A stretch of 64,000 nucleotides of DNA from an uncultured Paracoccaceae bacterium (GTDB taxonomy: Bacteria > Pseudomonadota > Alphaproteobacteria > Rhodobacterales > Rhodobacteraceae): positions 1-64,000 of the forward strand of contig CAKZTM010000047.1 of the NCBI GenBank assembly GCA_937920555.1. Direction: 5' to 3'. The notes under the pieces were generated by a model that was not told where the DNA came from, did no database searches, and worked only from the letters and a program-made list of their open reading frames with translations. Of this stretch, positions 1 through 8,442 are shown in pieces (within the stretch, counting starts at the first letter, position 1; each line of letters opens with the position of its first letter). The translations under genes were made by a program, and so were the position numbers.

Positions 1-3
1 TTT

Positions 4-378
4 TCAGGCGGATAGGGCACGGCCCCAAGCATATATTGAAGTTATAAGCGCGATAAAGGCCAGTGGCACGCGCATGACGTAAAGTTTATACCATGGCCGG
101 GCCGGTTTGGCGCGGATTTTGTGTTTTGGCAGGTAGGCAAGGGCTGTGATCAGGCCGAACACGGCTGCAAAGATGACCCCGTCGCGCCACAGGGCGAGCA
201 GGACCAAAAACGTGGCGGCCAGCAGGCTTAGCCCGATTGTGAGGACGCGGCTAAGGTTGGTGGCGGCGCGGTCAAGGTCGGGATGGGGCTGGCGCGCTTC
301 GCGGCCCGTCAGCCAAAGGGCGGCTGTGAGCGCGGCAAGGGCGATGATCGCCGAGACGGAGGCCGCGTCCAATGTCAT
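4..378 (-). CDS. small integral membrane protein, unknown function
   Basis: Encodes 124 residues with about four hydrophobic segments (near residues 9-24, 46-64, 67-84 and 105-120), so it is probably an inner-membrane protein. A basic stretch between segments 3 and 4 suggests a cytoplasmic loop there. The start codon overlaps the stop of the upstream glutathione S-transferase gene by 4 bases (ATGA), so it is translationally coupled as the last gene of a three-gene leftward operon. I do not recognise the family and see no catalytic motif. Confidence 0.7.
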   Translation of the reverse strand: MTLDAASVSAIIALAALTAALWLTGREARQPHPDLDRAATNLSRVLTIGLSLLAATFLVLLALWRDGVIFAAVFGLITALAYLPKHKIRAKPARPWYKLYVMRVPLAFIALITSIYAWGRALSA

Positions 379-1016
379 GCACCCGCCAGCGGATGGCCGG
401 GCATCAGATCATAGGGGTGTTTCCAGCCGGGGAGGTTTTGGATGGCGTCGATCCAGCGGGCCACGTTGGGGTAGTCTTTGGCGGCGTCTATTTCGATCTC
501 ATCGAGGTAGTACATATAGCCCACGCAAGACAGATCGGCGGTGGTCATTTGGTCGCCCACCACCCATTCATTCGCGCCCAACCGGCGATCAAGCACGGTC
601 AGGGCGGCTTTGGCGCGGCCGATCAAAAAGCCGATCACGTCCGGGTTGCGTTTGTCTTCGGGCAAAAACAGCATCATGAACCGGCCTGTGGCGATATTGG
701 CGGTCAGTTTGTGGTTGTCCCAGAGCGTCCAGCGCAAAATCTCGCGTTTCTCCACGGCGTTGCGGGGGCCGTAGGCGGTGAACTGGGCGGACAGATAGTC
801 GAGGATCACGCCCGATTGGGTGAGCGATGTGCCGTTATGTTCCAAGGTGGGCACTTCGGCCATTTCATTGGTTTTGAGGTAGTCCGGCTGGCGGGTTTCG
901 CCTTTGAAGAAGTCCACGAATTGCGGTTCCCAATCGGCCCCGTTCAGCTCCAACATCAGGGCCGCTTTATAGGCGTTGCCGGATTGTGCGAAGCAGTGGA
1001 GTTTATATTCGGACAT
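375..1016 (-). CDS. glutathione S-transferase family protein
   Basis: 213 residues, the usual GST length. The first 80 or so residues look like the thioredoxin-fold glutathione-binding domain: a cis-proline region (residues EVPTL) followed by the SGVI/QSG signature that binds the gamma-glutamyl part of glutathione. The rest looks like the all-helical C-terminal domain, ending in a typical PNVARWIDAI segment. It probably conjugates or reduces small cytosolic compounds; the substrate cannot be read from sequence. It starts 2 bases after the stop of the upstream 71-residue gene and overlaps the following membrane-protein gene by 4 bases, so all three are one operon. Confidence 0.88.
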   Translation of the reverse strand: MSEYKLHCFAQSGNAYKAALMLELNGADWEPQFVDFFKGETRQPDYLKTNEMAEVPTLEHNGTSLTQSGVILDYLSAQFTAYGPRNAVEKREILRWTLWDNHKLTANIATGRFMMLFLPEDKRNPDVIGFLIGRAKAALTVLDRRLGANEWVVGDQMTTADLSCVGYMYYLDEIEIDAAKDYPNVARWIDAIQNLPGWKHPYDLMPGHPLAGA

Positions 1017-1018
1017 CG

Positions 1019-1234
1019 TCAGTCTTTCTTTGGGGCGCCGTATTGGGTGATGAAGTCTTGGAATACGGCGTCAAGTTTTTCAGGGTCGCTGAATTTGTCG
1101 AGGTTTTCCAGCAGGACCACAAGGAGATAGTTGTTGGCGAGCCCGTATTGGGCGTTGAGGCGGCGCAGGCGGTCGTGGGCCTCATCGGTGAGGCTGAGCG
1201 CGCGGCGCACGGGCAGCGGGAGGCGTTTTGTCAT
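1019..1234 (-). CDS. small 71-residue protein, possibly ribbon-helix-helix-like
   Basis: A 71-residue soluble protein. The stretch around residues 12-45 (basic start, then LSLTDEAHDRLRRL and a hydrophobic helix) resembles the strand-helix-helix layout of Arc/MetJ-type proteins, but this is only a pattern impression. It is the first gene of an operon with the GST and membrane-protein genes (2-base spacing to the GST). Function unknown. A GC-rich hairpin repeat lies about 30 bases upstream of its start. Confidence 0.55.
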   Translation of the reverse strand: MTKRLPLPVRRALSLTDEAHDRLRRLNAQYGLANNYLLVVLLENLDKFSDPEKLDAVFQDFITQYGAPKKD

Positions 1235-1264
1235 CGGGCAGGCCCGATGTTGCGTCCCGCGGTG

Positions 1265-1318
1265 GCGAGGGGCGCTGCCCCTCGCGCTCCCCGGAGTATT
1301 TTGGGAAAATCGAAAGGG
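1265..1318. repeat. interspersed repeat B, copy 1 (GC hairpin plus conserved tail)
   Basis: A perfect 9-bp inverted repeat (GCGAGGGGC at 1265-1273, GCCCCTCGC at 1277-1285, 3-base loop) is followed by a tail at 1291-1318 that reappears with about 23 of 27 matching positions at 13071-13098. From memory, roseobacter genomes carry many such GC hairpin plus GGAGTATTT-type elements; I cannot confirm that here. The rest of 1235-1581 holds only the doubtful ORF listed separately. Confidence 0.5.
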
Positions 1319-1328
1319 TGGGGTTTGG

Positions 1329-1598
1329 TCATGCTGTGGCGATCTTAGTGAGGCCGCCCACCAGAAAAATCACAGACATAAGTAAGTACTGGCTTTTTAG
1401 GGCTGTTTTGAAGTGCCGTTCCAGGAGTGAATTTCTGATCATTGGGGCAAGCCACGCCTTCATAAAATCGTGAAGAAACGGAGGCGCGTCTTCACCGTGT
1501 TGTTTCCTAAAAACGCCCGATCCCCAGAAGAAGACAACACCTAGGAGACAGGAGGACAGAGCGGACAATTTCGATTTTGGCTCAAAACGCCTCGGCAT
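1329..1598 (-). CDS. doubtful small ORF after acyl-CoA dehydrogenase
   Basis: An 89-codon ORF whose ATG lies inside the last codons of the acyl-CoA dehydrogenase gene (17-base overlap), which would allow coupled translation. The predicted protein is basic with one hydrophobic segment near the C-terminus. Composition is more AT-rich than the neighbours, no family is recognisable and the ribosome-binding site is weak. It may be chance; the only other content of 1235-1581 is repeat B. Confidence 0.22.
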   Translation of the reverse strand: MPRRFEPKSKLSALSSCLLGVVFFWGSGVFRKQHGEDAPPFLHDFMKAWLAPMIRNSLLERHFKTALKSQYLLMSVIFLVGGLTKIATA

Positions 1599-3357
1599 CC
1601 AAGCTCATGACCGGGTCAGCGCCGCTTTCAATGCGTTTGAGAAGCAGGCCGGTTTCGGGCAGCATACGGGCCATATAGAAGCGGCCGGTTTTGAGTTTGT
1701 TCTCGTAGAACTCGGGATCATCTGTGCCGCCATCAAGGGCCGCTTTGGCCGCGACCGCCATGCGGGCCCACATCAGGCCGAGACATGTATGGCCGAAGAG
1801 ATGCATAAAGTCGGTGGAGCCTGCCAGCGCCGCATTGGGGTTTTTCATGCCGTTTTGCATGAACCACATGCCGGCGGCTTGCAGGTCTTTGGAGGCGGCT
1901 TTGAGCGGCTCCATGAAGTCCGCAAGGTCGTCATTGCCTTTGTGTTCGGCCAGGAAGTCTTTGACCATGGCAAAGAAGGCCATCACATGTTTGCCGCCGT
2001 CCTGAGCCAGTTTACGGCCCACAAGATCGAGCGCTTGCACGCCATTGGCGCCCTCATAGATCATCGCGATCCGGGCGTCGCGGGTGAATTGGGACATGCC
2101 CCATTCCTCGATATAGCCGTGGCCGCCGTAAATTTGCTGGGCCAGCACGGTGCAATCATAGCCTTTGTCGGTGAGAAAGCCTTTGAGCACGGGGGTCATC
2201 AGGGAGATCAGGCCATCGGCGGCCTCGTCCTTTGCGCGGTGGGCGTCATCGACCAGTTTTGCCCCCCACAGCATGAAGGCGCGTGCCCCCTCAATGAAGG
2301 CTTTTTGGGTCATCAGCATCCGGCGCACATCCGGGTGCACGATCAGGGGATCAGCGGGGCCGTCGGGGTTTTGCACGCCCGTGACATCGCGGCCCTGAAG
2401 GCGGTCTTTGGCGTAGATCACCGCGTTTTGGTAGGCGGCTTCGGCCTGAGAGAGCCCTTGCATGCCCACATTGATTCGGGCCTCGTTCATCATCGTGAAC
2501 ATGGCGCGCAGGCCTTTATGTTCGGTGCCCAAGAGATATCCGGTCGCGCCGTCATAGTTCATCACAGCGGTCGCATTGCCGTGGATGCCCATTTTCTCTT
2601 CGAGCTTACCACACGAGAGCGTGTTGCGGTCGCCAAGGGAGCCGTCGTCTTTCACCACGAATTTGGGCACGATGAAAAGCGAGATGCCTTTGACGCCTTC
2701 GGGGCCGCCGGGAATTTTCGCCAGCACCAGGTGGATGATATTGTCGGCCAGATCATGTTCACCGGCGGAGATGAAAATCTTCTGGCCGGTGATCTTGTAG
2801 CTGCCGTCGCTTTGCGGCTCAGCTTTGGTGCGAAGAAGGCCCAGATCGGTGCCGCAATGGGGTTCCGTCAGGTTCATGGTACCGGTCCATTCGCACGAGA
2901 CCATTTTGGGCAGGTAGGTTTGCTTTTGGCTGTCCGAGCCATGGGCGTGGATCGCGGAATAGGCCCCGTGGGTCAGGCCGGCATACATCATGAAGGACAT
3001 GTTGGCGGCGGATAAAACCTCGCCCACGGCGGCATTGAGCATAAACGGCATGCCTTGGCCGCCATAATCGGGATCGCAATCAAGGCCGGTCCAACCGCCC
3101 TCTTTGAGAGTGCCCCACGCGTCCTTGAAGCCGGTGGGCGTGCGCACGACGCCATTTTCCAGGACGCAGCCTTCGGTGTCGCCCACCTGATTGAGCGGGG
3201 CCAAAATATCGCGGGAGATTTTGCCCGCTTCCTCCAAAACCGCTCCGGTGAAGTCCGGTGTCAGTTCCGAGTAGCCGTCGGTGCCACTCGCCTCCACCTT
3301 CAAAACATCATGCAAAACAAAGCTCATGTCTTTTACTGGGGCTGAGTAGCTGGGCAT
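1582..3357 (-). CDS. acyl-CoA dehydrogenase, long DmdC/FadE-like form
   Basis: 591 residues, the length of the extended acyl-CoA dehydrogenase group that includes 3-methylmercaptopropionyl-CoA dehydrogenase DmdC and several FadE-like enzymes. An N-terminal helical domain is followed by the middle domain (residues around [13 protein letters not shown]) and the C-terminal flavin-binding helical domain with the [13 protein letters not shown] signature. It oxidises an acyl-CoA to the enoyl-CoA with FAD and passes electrons to ETF. Substrate is uncertain: DMSP catabolism via DmdC is possible in roseobacters, but ordinary fatty acyl-CoA is equally likely. It follows the MerR gene by 21 bases and is probably controlled by it. 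Confidence 0.9.
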   Translation of the reverse strand: MPSYSAPVKDMSFVLHDVLKVEASGTDGYSELTPDFTGAVLEEAGKISRDILAPLNQVGDTEGCVLENGVVRTPTGFKDAWGTLKEGGWTGLDCDPDYGGQGMPFMLNAAVGEVLSAANMSFMMYAGLTHGAYSAIHAHGSDSQKQTYLPKMVSCEWTGTMNLTEPHCGTDLGLLRTKAEPQSDGSYKITGQKIFISAGEHDLADNIIHLVLAKIPGGPEGVKGISLFIVPKFVVKDDGSLGDRNTLSCGKLEEKMGIHGNATAVMNYDGATGYLLGTEHKGLRAMFTMMNEARINVGMQGLSQAEAAYQNAVIYAKDRLQGRDVTGVQNPDGPADPLIVHPDVRRMLMTQKAFIEGARAFMLWGAKLVDDAHRAKDEAADGLISLMTPVLKGFLTDKGYDCTVLAQQIYGGHGYIEEWGMSQFTRDARIAMIYEGANGVQALDLVGRKLAQDGGKHVMAFFAMVKDFLAEHKGNDDLADFMEPLKAASKDLQAAGMWFMQNGMKNPNAALAGSTDFMHLFGHTCLGLMWARMAVAAKAALDGGTDDPEFYENKLKTGRFYMARMLPETGLLLKRIESGADPVMSLDAEAF

Positions 3358-3378
3358 ATCCGGGCCTTTCTTGTGTGT

Positions 3379-3777
3379 CTATTCTGCTGCGCGCGCAACA
3401 CCTCTGTCTTTGAGAACTTCGCTCCCCCAGCGCAATTGCTCGGTGAGATCCTCAATGGCTTCGGTCAGCTCGTCGCGTTGTTCAATCATGGCATCGCGGC
3501 GCTCAACTGCAAGCTCATAAACGCGTTGCAGCTGGGCTGTACCTTGATCGTCAAGTTCATACATGTCCAGAAGCTGGCGGATTTCTTCGAGAGAAAAGCC
3601 AAAGCGTTTGCCGCGCAAGATCAATTTAAGCCGGGCCCGGTCGCGTCTGGAGAACAGTCGTTTCTGGCCTTCGCGCATCGGAAACAGGAGTTCCTTAGCC
3701 TCGTAAAACCGCAATGTCCGCGGCGTGACATCAAAGGTCCGACACATTTCGCCTATGGTTAGATGCTCGTTTTCCAT
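3379..3777 (-). CDS. MerR-family transcriptional regulator
   Basis: 132 residues. The N-terminal winged helix-turn-helix (LTIGEMCRTFDVTPRTLRFYE) is a textbook MerR domain, followed by a long coiled-coil dimerisation helix; there is no cysteine cluster for metal binding. I chose the ATG at 3777 because a good AGGTGG ribosome-binding site sits 8 bases before it; a start 20 codons upstream is possible but adds residues not seen in the family. Located just before an acyl-CoA dehydrogenase gene, it resembles the LiuR-type MerR regulators of branched-chain or fatty-acyl-CoA catabolism. A tandem palindromic operator lies 70-100 bases upstream. Confidence 0.88.
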   Translation of the reverse strand: MENEHLTIGEMCRTFDVTPRTLRFYEAKELLFPMREGQKRLFSRRDRARLKLILRGKRFGFSLEEIRQLLDMYELDDQGTAQLQRVYELAVERRDAMIEQRDELTEAIEDLTEQLRWGSEVLKDRGVARAAE

Positions 3778-3846
3778 TTTCTTGCCACCTCTTAAACAAT
3801 TCGAAAAATACATGGCAAGTGAAAGGGGGGTAATCAAGTAAAAAGG

Positions 3847-3878
3847 TGACGTATACGTCAGCTATGACGTCAACGTCA
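3847..3878. promoter_or_regulatory. tandem operator TGACGT-N2-ACGTCA, twice
   Basis: Two copies of the dyad TGACGT-NN-ACGTCA lie at 3847-3860 (spacer AT) and 3865-3878 (spacer CA), offset by 18 bases, less than two helical turns. They sit upstream of the MerR gene and downstream of the previous gene's stop. ACGT-rich palindromes of this kind are known for LiuR-type MerR regulators, so autoregulation and control of the acyl-CoA dehydrogenase are the simplest reading. Confidence 0.65.
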
Positions 3879-3926
3879 GAATTTTCCCCCCAAATCGTGA
3901 CTGATTGTGAGCGGAGTAGGGCGTTT

Positions 3927-5096
3927 TTACAGGAAGTTTGGCGCGAAAAAGTAAAAGCCGTAGGCCACGATCACGGCCGGGATCGCGCTATAGGCGGTGG
4001 CCAAAATCGCCGCTTTCGGGTTCAGGGCGATGGCCGGGAAGAGGGCGTCGCCATCATTGGAGATGGCGTTTCCGATCAGTGCGGAGAACGGCACAATGCC
4101 GTTGATATAGAGGGTTGTGACCAGCACTTGCGGGCCGCATCCGGGGACAAAGCCGATCAGAATTGCCAGAAGCGGCAGGGCTATGGCAATCGAGGAAAAG
4201 GCGTTTGCGAGGTCAAAGCCTGCGAAGGTCATGAAGTAGTCATAGGCCAGATAGGCGAAGATCACCCAGATCGAGATGAAGCTGGTTTCTTCGGCCATGC
4301 GGGTCACGGGGCTGTCTTGTTGGTGGGTCATCGCTTGCAGTGGTGATGTGGCCCAAATGTAGAGACCTGTGGCCACGCCTGCGAGGCTGATGATCAGCGG
4401 GGCGTGTCCGAAGGTTGCGAAATCAACCTGAAAGAGTTGGTTGATGCCAAAGAACAGGCCCGGAATTGCCAAGGCCAGATAGAGGTAGTCTTTGGTCCGT
4501 GTGGTTCCGATCAGCGGGGCCAGCTCGCACTGGGCTTTTGCGCTGTCGCGGTAGTCGCGTTTTTCAAACAGATCGACCAGATATCCGGTGATGATACCAA
4601 CCGCCAGCGAGATCGGCAGCACAACCACGGCCACATCGGGGCGGGTTGCGATCAGCAAAAAGGCCGCATCGCCCATGGTCGCGGTCAGGGCTGCAACCAC
4701 AGCACCCAGCCCCACATTGCCCGAGGAATAGGCGGCCACAACCACAACAGCGCCCCCGCATCCGGGGGTGGCGCCAAGGATTGCGGCGGCGGGCACCTGA
4801 AAGCCTTTGGCGCCTTTGAGCGCGACCCCGAGGTCGAATTTGAAGACTTTCTCTGCGCCGTAAAACAGCATGAGTGTCGCGGCCACAAAGGCACTAACTT
4901 GCACGTAAGCGTCTGTGAGCAGGGTCCGGGTCAGCTCGCCCATATGTCCGGGAATGACTGCAAGAACAAGGACTAAGAGCGCAATCATCAACCTTTTGAC
5001 GCGGAACGGGCCAAGCATGTCGGGCACGGTTGCGCTGCCTGCGGATGGCAGGGTTGCCGGTGCCTTTTTGGCTGGGAATTGATCCTGAACGGACAT
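3927..5096 (-). CDS. putative 10-TM metal (manganese?) exporter, ArsP_2-like
   Basis: 389 residues, strongly hydrophobic with about ten membrane segments in two similar halves. Each half carries a PGCG motif at a helix start (residues around GATPGCGGAVV and IGFVPGCGPQVL), the hallmark of the putative 10-TM heavy-metal exporter family often annotated as putative manganese transporter. A charged cytoplasmic loop separates the halves. Its likely role is efflux of a divalent metal across the inner membrane. A Fur/Mur-type box 15 bases before the start codon supports regulation by iron or manganese. Substrate assignment is inference. Confidence 0.75.
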   Translation of the reverse strand: MSVQDQFPAKKAPATLPSAGSATVPDMLGPFRVKRLMIALLVLVLAVIPGHMGELTRTLLTDAYVQVSAFVAATLMLFYGAEKVFKFDLGVALKGAKGFQVPAAAILGATPGCGGAVVVVAAYSSGNVGLGAVVAALTATMGDAAFLLIATRPDVAVVVLPISLAVGIITGYLVDLFEKRDYRDSAKAQCELAPLIGTTRTKDYLYLALAIPGLFFGINQLFQVDFATFGHAPLIISLAGVATGLYIWATSPLQAMTHQQDSPVTRMAEETSFISIWVIFAYLAYDYFMTFAGFDLANAFSSIAIALPLLAILIGFVPGCGPQVLVTTLYINGIVPFSALIGNAISNDGDALFPAIALNPKAAILATAYSAIPAVIVAYGFYFFAPNFL

Positions 5097-5109
5097 CTAG
5101 AACCTGCTA

Positions 5110-5132
5110 TTGCGAATTATTCTCAATTGCAA
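5110..5132. promoter_or_regulatory. Fur/Mur-type operator before the metal exporter
   Basis: The core TGCGAAT-T-ATTCTCA (5111-5125) is a 7-1-7 dyad with one mismatch, extended by flanking TTGC/GCAA-type sequence to 5132. It resembles Fur-family boxes of alphaproteobacteria, where the Fur homologue Mur often senses manganese. It lies 15 bases upstream of the exporter start codon. Confidence 0.6.
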
Positions 5133-5225
5133 GATAGGGGGTTTGGGCCGAAACGCAAGGGTATTCGCCGCGTTTGGAGCGATTGGCAATCAACTGTTTG
5201 TGCGCGGATTTTCGGGCGGGGATGC

Positions 5226-5255
5226 AAAAAGGGAGCGCGCCTTGGACGCACTCCC
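5226..5255 (-). terminator. Rho-independent terminator of the helicase gene
   Basis: On the minus strand a 9-bp stem (GGGAGTGCG with CGCGCTCCC, one G-T pair) and 7-base loop are followed directly by five T residues, 25 bases after the helicase stop codon. Confidence 0.85.
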
Positions 5256-5280
5256 TCCGCAATTTCGGAATTGGATGTGT

Positions 5281-6549
5281 TTAGGCCGCGCTGCGCTGGC
5301 GCTTGCGTTTGGCGCCCACGGATTTGCGGCGCTGATGCCATGGCTGCTTTTTGCCTGTACCGCCTTTGCGCCCGGCTTTGGCCTTTGGGGCTGCGGGCTG
5401 ATGGGCGATCTCGGCAGAGTGGAACGGATGATCCACGACCACATCGACTTTTTGGCGGGTGTTTTTCTCGATATCTTTGAGATAGGCCCGCTCGTCAGCG
5501 TCGCAAAACGAGATTGCGATCCCGGCGGCACCGCCGCGTGCTGTGCGACCGATGCGGTGGACGTAGCTTTCCGGCTCGTTGGGCAGCTCGTAGTTGATCA
5601 CATGGGTGATGCCATCCACGTCAATGCCGCGTGCGGCGATATCAGTGGCCACAAGTGCGCGGATTTTGCCGTCTTTGAAGGCGCGCAAGGCCCGTTGGCG
5701 GGCCGATTGTTTCTTGTCGCCGTGGATCGCGTCGGCTTTCACGCCAATTTGGTCGAGAAATTTGGTGACCCGGTCGGCCCCGCGTTTTGTGCGGGTAAAG
5801 ACCAGCACACGCTCAAGGTCTTTATTGGCCAGCAGATCGCCCAAAAGGGAGCGCTTCTTGTCCTTGGGCAGGAAGTAGACTTTTTGGTCAACCCGCTCGG
5901 CCGTAGTGCTTTCAGGTGCCACAGAGACCCGGACCGGATCGCTCAACAGCTCCTCGGCAAGCGCGGCCACAGCCTTTGGCATCGTGGCTGAAAACAGCAC
6001 TGTCTGGCGGCCTTTGGGCATTTTGGCGGCGACTTTTTTCACGTCATTGATGAAGCCCATGTCGAGCATCCGGTCGGCCTCGTCGAGAATGAACGTGGTG
6101 ACCTCGTCGAATTTGACATAGCCTTGCTGGTGCAAATCCATCAGGCGGCCCGGTGTGGCCACAAGAATATGCACGCCTTTTTCCATGGCGCGGATTTGGC
6201 TGCGCATGGAGTTGCCGCCGAACACAACGGCGGTTCTGAGCCGCGAGCCTTTGCCGTAAGTGCGCAAGCTGTCGTCAATTTGCACGGCCAATTCGCGTGT
6301 GGGGGCCAAGATCAGCGCGTGGGGTTTGCACGCCTCGGCCCATTTGGTGTTGGTGCTCATCCGGTGGATCAGCGGCAGCGAGAAGGCGGCGGTTTTGCCG
6401 GTGCCGGTTTGGGCCACGCCGACCACATCTCTGCCCTCCATAAGCGCGGGGATGGTTTGCGCTTGGATGGGGGTGGTGGTTTTGTAGCCTTCACGCTCGA
6501 TCACGCCCATAATCTGGTCGGAGAGGTTCAGGGTTTTGAATTCAGTCAT
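5281..6549 (-). CDS. rhlE: DEAD-box RNA helicase, RhlE-like
   Basis: 422 residues with the full set of DEAD-box motifs in order: a Q motif near residues 22-29, Walker A AQTGTGKT, PTRELA, DEAD in ILDEADRML, SAT in FSATMP, and motif VI HRIGRTARGG. The basic, low-complexity C-terminal tail (about 45 residues rich in K, R, G) is typical of the RhlE/SrmB/CsdA group. It unwinds RNA using ATP, probably in ribosome assembly or mRNA decay, often induced in the cold. Monocistronic, with its own terminator. RhlE is the best subgroup guess. Confidence 0.9.
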   Translation of the reverse strand: MTEFKTLNLSDQIMGVIEREGYKTTTPIQAQTIPALMEGRDVVGVAQTGTGKTAAFSLPLIHRMSTNTKWAEACKPHALILAPTRELAVQIDDSLRTYGKGSRLRTAVVFGGNSMRSQIRAMEKGVHILVATPGRLMDLHQQGYVKFDEVTTFILDEADRMLDMGFINDVKKVAAKMPKGRQTVLFSATMPKAVAALAEELLSDPVRVSVAPESTTAERVDQKVYFLPKDKKRSLLGDLLANKDLERVLVFTRTKRGADRVTKFLDQIGVKADAIHGDKKQSARQRALRAFKDGKIRALVATDIAARGIDVDGITHVINYELPNEPESYVHRIGRTARGGAAGIAISFCDADERAYLKDIEKNTRQKVDVVVDHPFHSAEIAHQPAAPKAKAGRKGGTGKKQPWHQRRKSVGAKRKRQRSAA

Positions 6550-6694
6550 TTACGTTTGGTCTTTCTCAAACAAAATAGCGCCCAAGGGATAATCCCCGGG
6601 ACGTGCCGGCCTATGCCGAGCGTTAATTACCGTTGGCTGCGAATTCAGCCTGTGGCAAAACGAAACGCCATAATTTTGTTGGATGAACAAAGTT

Positions 6695-6712
6695 GCCGGG
6701 TTTTATCCCGGC
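6695..6712. other. short GC hairpin between helicase and LacI-type genes
   Basis: A perfect 6-bp stem (GCCGGG, 6-base loop, CCCGGC) lies in the 263-base gap between the helicase start and the LacI-type stop. It could end transcription of the gluconate operon but lacks a T-run, so this is tentative. I see nothing else convincing in this gap. Confidence 0.25.
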
Positions 6713-6812
6713 GTTCGATCTTGAGGATCGTAGATGGTGTGTCGTCGCGGCCCTTAGGCTCTATCTGGCGCTCAAAGTCAAGACATCTTTTGTGCGCTGC
6801 GGTAATGCATTG

Positions 6813-7838
6813 TTAACGCGTGATTTTCCCCGAGCTGGCCCGGACGGTCAAGGTGCAGCCCAAATTCTGGACGCAGGCTTGTGGTGTTTCGTCTTTCAGG
6901 GCTTCTTTGATGATCTGGGCGGTGTTGCTGCCGATCATATAGGCGCCCACGTCGATGGTTGTGATCGGCGGGATGCTATTGGAGGACACATCATCGGCGC
7001 CAAATCCTGCAATGGCGAAATCTCCGGGCACCGACAGGCCGCGGCGGTGGCATTCCATCATGGCGCCAAAGGCTGCCGGGTCAGACACGCACATGGCCGC
7101 TTGTGTGTCGGGGTAGCGGTTCAGCAGGTCGGTCAGGGCGTTGGCGGCGGCGGACATGGAGGTGGGCGGCGGCCCGGTATCGGCCACGCGTGTGTCATCA
7201 AGTCCGAGGTCTTTGAGGGCTTTCAAAAACCCGGTGCGGCGGTCATAGCCGCGCGTATCGCGTTGGGTGTAGCCGCCGATAAAGCCGATTTTGCGGTAGC
7301 CGTTTTCAAAAAGGTGGCGGGCCATGAGTTCGCCTGCCTGGGCATTGGAAAACCCCACCACGCTGCCAATCGGGTTTTTGGGCAGATCCCATGTCTCGAT
7401 CACCGGCACGCCGCTGGCGGCCAGATATTTGTGGCACTGTTCGGTGTGATTGCCGCCTGTGACCACAATCGCTTCGGGGCGGCGACGCAAGAAGGAGCGC
7501 ACAAGGCGTTCCTCTTCCATAATGTCGTAGTTGGTATAGCCCAGCAGCAGATCGAGGTTGGTGTTTTTGAGCCCCTCCGACAGGCCGCGCAATGTATCGG
7601 CGAAATTGGTGTTATTGATCGACGGAATGGTCATGGCGACAAAGCCGGAATGGCGCGAGGACAGGCCCGAGGCGGTACTGTCGAGCACGTATCCAAGTTC
7701 GTCGGCGGCTTTGAGTATTTTGGCCCGTGTTTCAGAAGATGCGGATGTGCCCTTGCGCAGCGCCCTTGAGACGGTCATCGGCGAGACGCCAGCGGCGGCG
7801 GCCACATCGGCCATTGTGGGTGGTTTAGGTCGGGCCAT
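6813..7838 (-). CDS. LacI-family regulator of gluconate/idonate genes
   Basis: 341 residues. The N-terminal helix-turn-helix (TMADVAAAAGVSPMTVSRALR) is followed by the hinge helix and a periplasmic-binding-protein-like sensor domain. It is the last gene of a leftward cluster with gluconokinase and an SDR, so it is likely the GntR/IdnR-type repressor responding to gluconate or a related sugar acid. The palindrome at 9212-9225 resembles E. coli gnt operators and is its probable target; the 64-base gap before the regulator also holds small dyads (e.g. GTCATGAC) that could serve autoregulation. Confidence 0.85.
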   Translation of the reverse strand: MARPKPPTMADVAAAAGVSPMTVSRALRKGTSASSETRAKILKAADELGYVLDSTASGLSSRHSGFVAMTIPSINNTNFADTLRGLSEGLKNTNLDLLLGYTNYDIMEEERLVRSFLRRRPEAIVVTGGNHTEQCHKYLAASGVPVIETWDLPKNPIGSVVGFSNAQAGELMARHLFENGYRKIGFIGGYTQRDTRGYDRRTGFLKALKDLGLDDTRVADTGPPPTSMSAAANALTDLLNRYPDTQAAMCVSDPAAFGAMMECHRRGLSVPGDFAIAGFGADDVSSNSIPPITTIDVGAYMIGSNTAQIIKEALKDETPQACVQNLGCTLTVRASSGKITR

Positions 7839-7902
7839 ATATCCGCCTTTTGGTGTTGGGGGCGGTCATGACGGGACTGGAATAACGGCCGGTCATAACG
7901 GC

Positions 7903-8442
7903 TTATCCTTTGTTGTGAAGTTGGCTCATCGCCAAAGCGACAATGTCGTCAGCGGTGCCTGAGATGTCCACCGATATGGCGTTTTCGTCCGCACCGGGGA
8001 TTTCGAGGGCGGCAAATTGGCTGTCGAGCAGGCTTGGCGGCATGAAATGTCCGGCGCGCGCATTCATTCGCGCAGCGATCAGGTCTTTGGAGCCATCCAG
8101 ATAGATGAAGCACACAGGCTCACCCGCCCGGTTTGTGATATGTTCGCGGTAGCTGCGTTTGAGCGCTGAGCATGCGCCCACCACCGGGCCCTCGCGTTTG
8201 GCGATTTCCTCAGAGAAGGTGGTCAGCCACGGCCAGCGGTCGGCATCGGTCAGCGGGGTTCCTGCGGACATTTTGGCGATATTTTCAGGCGGGTGGAAGC
8301 TGTCGCCGTCCAGATAGGTGCCTTTGAGGGCGCGCGCGATCCCGTCTGCGATGGTGGATTTGCCGCAACCGGCCACGCCCATGACGACCATCAAGCGCGG
8401 CGCATTGCCAGATGTCTCAAAGGCAGGCAGAGATCCCTCCAT
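7903..8442 (-). CDS. gntK: gluconokinase
   Basis: About 179 residues, matching the usual 170-180 for this small P-loop kinase. The Walker A GVAGCGKST lies near the N-terminus, followed by the family signatures DGDSFHPPENIAKM, LTDADRWPWL, CSALKRSYRE and GHFMPPSLLDSQ. It phosphorylates gluconate to 6-phosphogluconate with ATP. Start choice is uncertain: ATG at 8463, 8442 or 8391 are all in frame and none has a good ribosome-binding site; 8442 gives the family length. It overlaps the end of the upstream SDR gene, implying coupled translation. Confidence 0.9.
   Translation of the reverse strand: MEGSLPAFETSGNAPRLMVVMGVAGCGKSTIADGIARALKGTYLDGDSFHPPENIAKMSAGTPLTDADRWPWLTTFSEEIAKREGPVVGACSALKRSYREHITNRAGEPVCFIYLDGSKDLIAARMNARAGHFMPPSLLDSQFAALEIPGADENAISVDISGTADDIVALAMSQLHNKG

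Noticed and set aside
1789-3015. 408-codon open frame antisense to the acyl-CoA dehydrogenase
   Set aside because: It mirrors the codon pattern of the real gene on the other strand, as do other long antisense frames in this GC-rich sequence; the product has no recognisable domain.
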